Of a stretch of 64,000 bases of DNA, positions 57,301-64,000 are shown piece after piece. Under the pieces are notes generated by a model, which made no database searches, had not been told where the DNA came from, and saw nothing but the letters and a program-made list of their open reading frames with translations. A program made the position numbers and the translations under genes. The DNA comes from Ophiura sarsii (Eukaryota > Echinodermata > Ophiuroidea > Amphilepidida > Ophiuridae), in NCBI GenBank assembly GCA_035610835.1, contig CM069458.1:36388718-36452717 (forward strand), read 5' to 3'. Each line of letters starts with the position of its first letter. Position 1 is the first letter of the stretch.

Positions 57301-60300
57301 CAAGGTTTGAACTACTGCGTCTACATGTATGTTAAAATGTGTAACACTGTTTCAGGCGCAAATGCTTGCGTTGTGTTTTTAGTGAGGCATAGAATATTAT
57401 AACAATGTCAAAATGTCAAAATAAAAACTTTTGCAAAAAAATTGCAACCATTTTCCAAAAATGTTTTAAAAAGAATAAAAATGAATAGAAAATTCAGAAG
57501 AAAAAAATTGAACAGGTTTGGTTTTTTTCTTAGTGGCCTTACAAATAAATTCTAATATGTGACGTGATCAAGCGAAATGAGTCACATGTCGGCAGTTTTC
57601 AATTTTGATATTTGTCCATTATTTAAAAGCAGGTGGATAATTCTACAGTATGGTCCAAACACCACTAAAAATCGAACCTCTAGTTTTTAAGTTACAAATA
57701 ATATACATGTACCAACTGAGAAAACATTGTAAAACATAAGAATATCTCACTTCTTTTTACCTATAACTCAAAACCTATATTCCCGACATCCGACTCATTC
57801 CGCTTGATCGCGTCACATATAGCAACACCAATCAAGATATCATCCCATCTTTGCGTGTGTTAATCCTACCAGTTACAGAGTGGATCTGATGAAGAGAGAG
57901 AGTGTGCGTGTACAACGTTGGCTAATCTGGTACAGGACGCCGATGCCGTGGAGACGCTACTCCAAAATAACATTGTGAAATGCTTGGGGCCGCTACTTAT
58001 GGACATAGCTAGGCCTAGCATCAGGGAGGCAGCAGCAGGTGCATTACGGTAGGTAGACTTGACATGCAAACCAGGGTTCTAGCTACGGTGGGCGGCACTG
58101 GGCGGGGCCTCCCGGCACTGACAATATCCGCCCAGCACTCTAAAAGAAAAAAGGTTAAAAAACAAAATTAAAACAAATTGTTGGTTTATTTTTTAACAAT
58201 TGGTGGATAAAATCATTAAACTGTCTCATAAAACAAGAAATTATGTGGCAGGAACCCTCAAAGTGCATTAAAAAAACCTAAAAAGACATTAAGAAGGCCT
58301 CTGGATCCCATGCCATGATCCACTGCACTTCGTTTGCTACACTTTCTCCATTCGCTGTCAGTAAATTTACCCGGCACTAAAAATGGTCCTGGCTAGAACC
58401 CTGTTGCAAACAGATAATAGTATGAGTGGTTGGTGGCTGTAAGTGGGATCTATTAATTATTAAAAGGGATTTGTTATCAGAAGACACATGCACCAATGTT
58501 GATGTTTCTTATATTATCACAACACGAGTAAGCGCTGCAGGGTCAGAAAAGCCATTCTCAAACAAATTCACGCTTGTAAAGTTGCGAGAATCCAAGTTGA
58601 TTCTTGTAGATATTCTGTCTAACTTACTATTTATTTGAATGGAGGAGAGTCCATAGATTCTCTCAAAATCATTTGCAAGAATCTTAATGGATTCTTGCAA
58701 CCTTTGGCGAACTTGAGACCCCACAATGAACCAAGTCCTACATATACCATATGTTGGTAGATATCAATAGTTTTGATCATATTATTATTTAACTCTATGA
58801 ATTCATGGAACTGAAAAAACAAAATAACTAGAACCAGTTTGACCACACCGTAAATATAGGCCATGTACAATAGCCTAAAAGTTAAATTTCTATCATTGGC
58901 TTTGCATAAAGTAACTTTCCTAAAACCCCTTGGTTTTAAAACCATTTTATGTTTACATTTATTGACAGCAATCTGAGTGCTTGTGGTAGTGAAGATGTTT
59001 GTGTTAGGATGGTGGATGATGATGTCCTCACCCCTCTGGCAACACTCTTATTACAGGTAGGTTATGGATCTAATGCTGCTGTCTGATGTCCTTAAGCAGC
59101 ATTATCCTAAAATAGGTCTCCAATATGGACTGTAGCACAAGGCAGCTATATAATTCACAATGCAAGTCATCAGTAAAACAATTGCTGCCTTATAGTTTAT
59201 TCTCTATGAGACACCTGAGGATATCTCTGTACTTTGACATTTAGCAGTACGGCGATGCTTTGCATGTACTACTGCATACCCAAATCAGGGTAACAGTTAA
59301 ATTAAATGATCTTTTAACCCTAACACTACCATATACCCCAAAATACCACGACTGGGCACGTTGGTACCACCCGGCGTGGAAGTTTTTTGATGAAAAAATG
59401 GACCCAATACATACAGTCTGGGCAATACACTGCCCAGAACTGTGCTTGACAGCCGTGGTGAAGTGTGGAATCCCTCGCCTCTGGTGCAATAGGTCCCTGG
59501 ATCAAATCCCGGGGAGATCGGGGGGATATTTTGGTCGTTTTCCGCGTTGAAGAAAAAATTCTGAAAAAAGTGGGGGTAGAGTTAGGGTTAAAGGGGTGTT
59601 TAACAAGGGTAATTGCTGGTGTGAATGCAATATTATGTGATCTTTTTCATTTTTTGACACATATTTTTGTATTTCTCTCTTATAATGAAGTTTGACTTAT
59701 CAGGAAAGACTTTTCTGGACTCCTAAATCTATCTTGACTGTATTTTCTGTGAAAACTCATCGCAGAACTTTACTAAATCATAATGGAAATCTGCTTCCAA
59801 TTTATGGAATTTTTTTAACATATTGTTTTGATTTTCATCATTAAGCATTACAATTACATACTATTCTGCTCACTTGTGTACAGTTGCGATCAAAGCCGGA
59901 AACACTGTAAACGGCGTTAAAGGTGTCAAACCATGGAGTTTTATTTATGAACACACAAAAAAGACTTGGGGGGGGGGTAATTTTTCGAGTCAGACCCCAA
60001 CAGTTTATTTCAAACTATTCAAACCATGATTTGAAGTAATTAGGAATTGTATCGCTCTGTAACTTGGAAGATACTTACGATTTATGATCAAAAATGCAAA
60101 TCTGCAAGAAATCTGCTTTCAAAGTAAAAAATCAAAGATAGAGGGCGTCACTTGGAAAAGATCTCATAGTATTAACTTCAAAGTTAATTCAAATGCAAAG
60201 GTATTGATACTGCCTCAAATGCGGAATGTTTTATGTTTCTCTTTGCAGTTCAACAACAATATACCTCAACCATCCCAGGAGCTTGGCAAAGATGACATCA

Positions 60301-63300
60301 AGAAAGATCCAACGCTAAACACCCTCCTACAGGCAATGCATCTTCTATGGAATTTATGGTAAGAACACTTACTAGATAGGTGCGGCAGTACATTTTTGGG
60401 GACCAATTCTCCCCGCATCTAAGTGATTACGCAAACGCAGCAATACAAGCTTCGCGCACTATCACAATTGACCAATAAAATTCAGTTAATTGGCTGATGA
60501 ATATTATGAGGTTTAGCAGGCCGGTGCCACTGTACACAGACTCCCATTGCCGAGATTGAAGCCTTTCTAAGAGGTACATTGCGCGCCCTCATTATGCAAG
60601 AGGTACACCACGCGTCTCAATGTCCCTTATAAGGACTTTCGTGCTGTCAATCATAGCGTTGTCAAGATAACTCTTCATTTCAAGAGTTACATCGCGCGTA
60701 ACTCACGCCCACATGCCCATATATAGGAGGCTTCATTTTTGCGATTCAAATTTCCTCTCCCATTATATAAACTCCCTGGGTTTAGTAAGAAAGGCCGGAT
60801 GGAGATACAAGGTTTTGACTGAACAGCGACGATATCAATACATTGCAAGCAGGGTTAATAATTTCAATCTAATCCAATACTTTCATCTCATTATGCTGAA
60901 CTTGTATGTATGTGTACAACTGTACATCTATAATACATTTGGAATACCAACAAATGGTAAGCAAAAGAGGAATGGCAAACCTAAGCAAATGGAAATTATG
61001 ATTTTCAATCCTGGTTCATTCGTTAAACAAATACTAAACCCATCTTCTTCATGGCAAAAATAAATGCAGACCCATAATTTTAGGGTCATAAACATATAGC
61101 ATGTTCGTTTTTTTAACTTTCCGATTGATTCATGACTACTAAGAGTGTATGAATAAATATTATGACTTAGGCTATATTAAAAAAAATCTTTTGTCTCAAA
61201 GCTCCCGCGCGCGTTAGTTAATCGATGCACGTAAAAAACCACCCCACATTCTGCATTAGGTTTCGAAAAACTGAAGAGCTTTGAGACAAAAGATTTTTTT
61301 AATATAGCCTTATAGAATGGAGAAACTTAGCTTAATTTTTCAACTCTGTATTTTCTAATTTTCATTCAGTGAGAATACCAGTACAGCAGTACATTTATTC
61401 AATCAGAATGGTTTGATACAAGTGTTACTACAGACGTTGCAGATGCTAGGGGGATGTATGGACTTGTGTATTACGACTGGTAAGTTACTGTGTTGGGCAG
61501 GAAAAACATCCTATGTGCTTTGGGCCCCTAAACATGCTGATTTGAAACCTCCCAATTGTAATTTTATGGCACTTTTCCTATAAACATGTTCGAGGGCCAG
61601 AAACATATAGGAAATTCAACATTGAATTTTCACATGAAAATTTCATTCCAGGCAGGGCTTAGGCAGCCAGTCGTGTATGGAGTGTTTTTACACTACCAAT
61701 TTTGTATACACACCCAGTTCAACATCCACATGGCCTATACTTTGTACACAAATCCTTAAATTTACACATCCAGTTTTTGAATTTACACACATTTACACAC
61801 CCACAACTTCTAATCCTGCCTAAGACCTTGATGTACATGTATAGGCCCCATATATGCTATAGGAGTTGCTCTATACTGTCATAGATGCCATTATATTGGT
61901 GCCACAGCTTGGGTAATATGCAGGAAACACACAGGGGTCACTGTCCTTGATGATAGGGCAATTAACACTTAACATGCGGCAGACGACAGTTCCAAAATTA
62001 CACAAAAGGTTTATATAAAAAAATCACAATTATTGAATTTCATCTCCATATTTGGAATTACCATGAGAAATGCATTACAATAAGTACAAATATGCCTAAT
62101 ATTAGTTCAGTAATTATTGAGATAAGACTTTGAAAATTGGGAAAGGTCTCTGAAAAATCTGTTTTGTATGGTAAAACTAATAGCCGGCCACAGCAGGCGT
62201 TTGTAGACAACTTTCCAAAATTTCCCAAAATGTTGACAAGATATCAACATTATTGAATTTCATTTAATACCATATTTAGAATCACCGTGAGAAATGCATT
62301 GAAATAAGTACAAACATGCCTAGTATTGGTTCAGTAAGGTTTATGAAAAATCCGTTTTTTTTATAGTTAAAATTAGCCTCGAATACTTTAAGGGTCAAAC
62401 GTTTCCCTTTTACTGTTTTATTCCTTAATTACAGCCCATTGTTTGCAGACTGTAACAGAAGATAACCTGGAGCTTGCCAAAGAGCTGTGTAAATCAGACG
62501 TACTGCCTATCTTAGAGAGCGCCCTCATGTGTTCAGGAGATACAATGCAGCACTTGTTACTAAGGAATCTGGTGGCAGGTGTGTAGATGCAGGCTATAGT
62601 TTAATCAGTTCCAATTTGGTTAAAATTCTATGTATAGACAACAATCGGTTTTGGTCACATGCATGAGTCACGTTTATTATCCACAGTGCGCTTGTTGCCT
62701 TCAGCGTGCCCGCGTCCTTCTGTATTTATTCGCTGCTGTAAGAAGGCTTCGCCAATTTGGAACTGATCAAACTATAGCAGAAGTATGAACATATCCTTAG
62801 TGTCCAAAATACTGTAAAACCCCTTAATTTCGCGAGGGATGTGGATTTGCAAAATTAAATACCTGCGAAACTGACAATTTTACGTTTAAAGTAACAGTGA
62901 AATTTCCAGATTTGCAAAATTAAATGCATGCTAAAATAGCAGCATTTTAAAATGGCGAAATAAAGTATCCACAAAATTATAGTGTTTACAGTATGCTGTA
63001 GAAGTCAAAAATGTAAAAAGACCGGGACATTCTGGTGACAAGGATAGGGAGGGGCAAGTCACAATCAACCTCCCCCATATCAGTTTGAGCCCCTCCCCCT
63101 ATTTATAAAGAATGGTGAGAATGAGCATTCTCATCATCTGACTGAAATTTCTTATCGTAGTTCAAAATGGGAAGTTTCAATTTCTGATGGTAAAATTACC
63201 TAAAATTACCTTTTAAGCATTCTGAAAAGGCCAGTTTCAGGCAAAATTAAGCTAACTTTAGGCAGTTGTCATAAAATAAGCAACATTTTCACACACATTA

Positions 63301-63730
63301 TGGTGGTGTTTCCACTGAAAGCAGGGGCGTTACTATAGAGGGGAAAGGGGGCTATTTTACCACCTGCAAGAAGGCTTGCCCCTTCTTGCCGCCCTCCCCT
63401 GATGCCCCACCCCCAATGAAAGAGAAACTATATTTATATACAAAAGAATAGTCTGTTGTGCCTCCCCTGATCACATACATGCCTCCCCCATTGATGATCC
63501 TAGTTTCGCTACTGGGTGAAAGAACAAGGAATCGATGTAACATGGTTGCACTTATTATATTTTCATCATTGATTCCAGGTTGCCTGTACAATATCAAGGA
63601 GAGCCTGCCGTCAACCTGCCAGGCCCAGACCATACAGGTCATGACAAAGGTGGTATCAGAAACACTAGATAAAGATGCTGTGAATAGGATGGCAACACTG
63701 CTACCACAGATACAAACTAATGGCACAACG
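54182..63730 (+). CDS. HEATR3: HEATR3, copy 2, exons 1-7 (continues past the window)
   Basis: Seven exons with unbroken phase encode residues 1-314: 54182-54343, 57873-58048, 58969-59056, 60249-60358, 61370-61479, 62435-62578 and 63579-63730. Beyond copy 1 it adds CLYNIKESLPSTCQAQTIQV and VVSETLDKDAVNRMATLLPQ, aligning with the vertebrate segment after LVAG that reads TIWNLKD. Exon 7 ends phase 0 at a good donor (ACAACG/GTAAGG), so more exons must lie downstream. Coding differences from copy 1 number about ten, eight of them silent, so both are under the same constraint and no frame break is seen. If one locus is real, this is the better model. Confidence 0.92.
54640..55411 (+). repeat. G-rich minisatellite, HEATR3 intron 1 copy 2
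   Basis: Same array as in copy 1, five bases shorter near 55197. That indel lets the complementary proline-rich frame run for 338 codons. Confidence 0.93.
55621..55779. mobile_element. 159-bp hAT-type MITE, intron 1 copy 2
   Basis: Same ends and GCTTCAAG duplication as 41415-41573; inserted before the two copies diverged. Confidence 0.93.
55780..57557. other. HEATR3 intron 1, copy 2
   Basis: Collinear with copy 1. About 50 extra bases around 57008-57057 (TGATGTCTAACTAACC) are absent there. No exon recognised. Confidence 0.5.
57558..57817. mobile_element. TA-flanked MITE before exon 2, copy 2
   Basis: Same as 43303-43562. Confidence 0.88.
57873..58048 (+). CDS. HEATR3: HEATR3 copy 2 exon 2
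   Basis: 176 nt. One base differs from copy 1 (TCC to TGC), changing Ser91 to Cys. Confidence 0.93.
58072..58403. mobile_element. hAT-type MITE in intron 2, copy 2
   Basis: Same element as 43817-44147 with several substitutions and one extra A near 58380. Confidence 0.88.
58969..59056 (+). CDS. HEATR3: HEATR3 copy 2 exon 3
   Basis: 88 nt, one silent change (CTA to CTC). Confidence 0.92.
59313..59591. mobile_element. Copy 2-specific insertion with TTAACCCTAAC ends
   Basis: Inverted ends TTAACCCTAACACTACC and GGTAGAGTTAGGGTTAA. The inside holds a B-box-like GGATCAAATCC (about 59499) preceded by TGGTGCAATAGG, so part may be tRNA-derived. The matching intron 3 site of copy 1 (near 45070) lacks it. 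Confidence 0.7.
59915..60185. mobile_element. Family G MITE remnant, intron 3 copy 2
   Basis: TAATTAGGAATTGTATCGCT .. CTGCTTTCAAAG .. AAAGATCTCATAGTATTAAC, collinear with 45400-45668. Confidence 0.7.
60249..60358 (+). CDS. HEATR3: HEATR3 copy 2 exon 4
   Basis: 110 nt. Two silent changes and Leu172 to Met (TTG to ATG) against copy 1. Confidence 0.92.
60366..61060. other. Copy 2-specific intron 4 sequence
   Basis: No similarity to the copy 1 intron 4 filler. An open frame of 116 codons (60713-61063) has no family resemblance and is treated as chance. Confidence 0.5.
61170..61309. mobile_element. TTA-flanked hairpin MITE present only in copy 2
   Basis: Arms GGCTATATTAAAAAAAATCT and the reverse of GGCTATATTAAAAAAATCTT continue through TTTGTCTCAAAGCTC. 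TTA at 61167-61169 and 61310-61312. Copy 1 reads GACTTGTAGAATGG at this point, an empty site with one substitution. PIF/Harbinger-like. Confidence 0.9.
61370..61479 (+). CDS. HEATR3: HEATR3 copy 2 exon 5
   Basis: 110 nt, four silent differences from copy 1. Confidence 0.93.
61976..62375. mobile_element. Family C MITE, intron 5 copy 2
   Basis: Starts TTAACACTTAACATGCGGC and keeps the internal duplication; the right terminus is lost by the deletion that joins it to TAGCCTCGAATAC. Confidence 0.7.
62435..62578 (+). CDS. HEATR3: HEATR3 copy 2 exon 6
   Basis: 144 nt, one silent change (GAC to GAT). Confidence 0.93.
63322..63514. mobile_element. hAT-like MITE in intron 6
   Basis: Ends CAGGGGCGTTACTA and TAGTTTCGCTACTG. 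The flanks ACTGAAAG and GGTGAAAG share six of eight bases. It ends 64 bp before exon 7. The interior is C-rich. Confidence 0.7.
63579..63730 (+). CDS. HEATR3: HEATR3 copy 2 exon 7
   Basis: 152 nt, residues 264 (last two bases) to 314. Acceptor ATCATTGATTCCAG, donor ACAACG/GTAAGG. Predicted helices KESLPSTCQAQTIQVMTK continue the repeat fold. Confidence 0.9.
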
Positions 63731-64000
63731 GTAAGGCCCCCCCCCCCAAAAAAAAGTGTTTGCTCGTCCTCGTCCGACCGACCGTCTCCTACGTTCCCGA
63801 CCGTGACGTTTTTAGTTTGTTTTTTTTCCATTTAAAAAATAAATAAACCTTTTTTCGTTGGTGAAAAAAAAATCATAAAAATGGAAGAAAAACATGTTTA
63901 AAAACGCCATTGCTTTACATGTACGTGCGCAGAACCCTTTTTGTCGGTTTAAATTTAAAAAATGGCGGTTTCTGCGCAAGTCGGAGCATGTTATAATCAT
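63731..64000. other. HEATR3 intron 7, start
   Basis: A C run then an A run at 63737-63754, then AT-rich unique sequence to the window end. No exon seen. Confidence 0.55.

Larger units (their letters stand above)
50148..63003 (+). repeat. Duplicated block, copy 2 (HEATR3 exons 1-6)
   Basis: Collinear with 34784-48829 but about 1.2 kb shorter. It lacks the 571-bp MITE, three satellite monomers and the intron 5 MITE. It has its own insertions at 57008, 59313-59591 and 61170-61309. Confidence 0.93.

Noticed and set aside
60713..61063. 116-codon frame in HEATR3 intron 4, copy 2
   Set aside because: No homology or splice logic, absent from copy 1, ordinary chance length.

Overview
The window is AT-rich, intron-bearing animal DNA. 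The small genes it carries (an IL-17-type cytokine, an F-box/LRR protein, HEATR3), the density of miniature inverted-repeat transposons and the high divergence between two near-identical blocks point to a marine invertebrate, most likely a deuterostome such as an echinoderm or hemichordate. The sequence does not let me name a species. Nothing bacterial or viral was recognised.

Layout. 1-2.5 kb: intergenic, with a (CCAA)n tract and MITE fragments. 2.5-10.3 kb: three intact-looking tRNA-Asp(GUC) genes and two broken copies, all on the minus strand; the last four copies lie in a segmentally duplicated block. The same stretch holds a 1.05-kb hAT-type element (8-bp target duplication) carrying three 226-bp tandem repeats, and a minisatellite with a 203-bp higher-order period. 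10.5-14.5 kb: hAT, hairpin and mariner-type MITEs. 14.9-16.1 kb: a single-exon IL-17-like gene with a TATA box, a signal peptide and an AU-rich 3'UTR. 16-26.5 kb: intergenic MITEs, including nested insertions and a 3.35-kb element with about 500-bp inverted ends. 26.6-32.8 kb (minus): a three-exon F-box/LRR gene of 430 codons that I rebuilt from splice sites. 34.8-63 kb: a block of about 13-14 kb present twice, separated by a 100-N assembly gap. Each copy carries a 2.0-2.5-kb composite inverted-repeat element with a 184-bp satellite inside, followed by the 5' part of HEATR3 (exons 1-6 in copy 1, exons 1-7 in copy 2, which runs off the window).

The two HEATR3 copies differ at about ten of 790 coding bases (two amino-acid changes), but their introns differ by clean transposon presence/absence and by satellite copy number. 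With the gap between them, this looks more like two haplotypes placed in series than a true tandem duplication. I did not find an unknown enzymatic system. The most unusual material is the composite satellite-carrying element at 35695-38235, the dated (nested or polymorphic) MITE insertions, and the decaying tRNA-Asp array.

The genes do not form a pathway: IL-17 is an immune signal, the F-box protein is a probable ubiquitin-ligase substrate receptor, and HEATR3 is a ribosomal-protein import adaptor.
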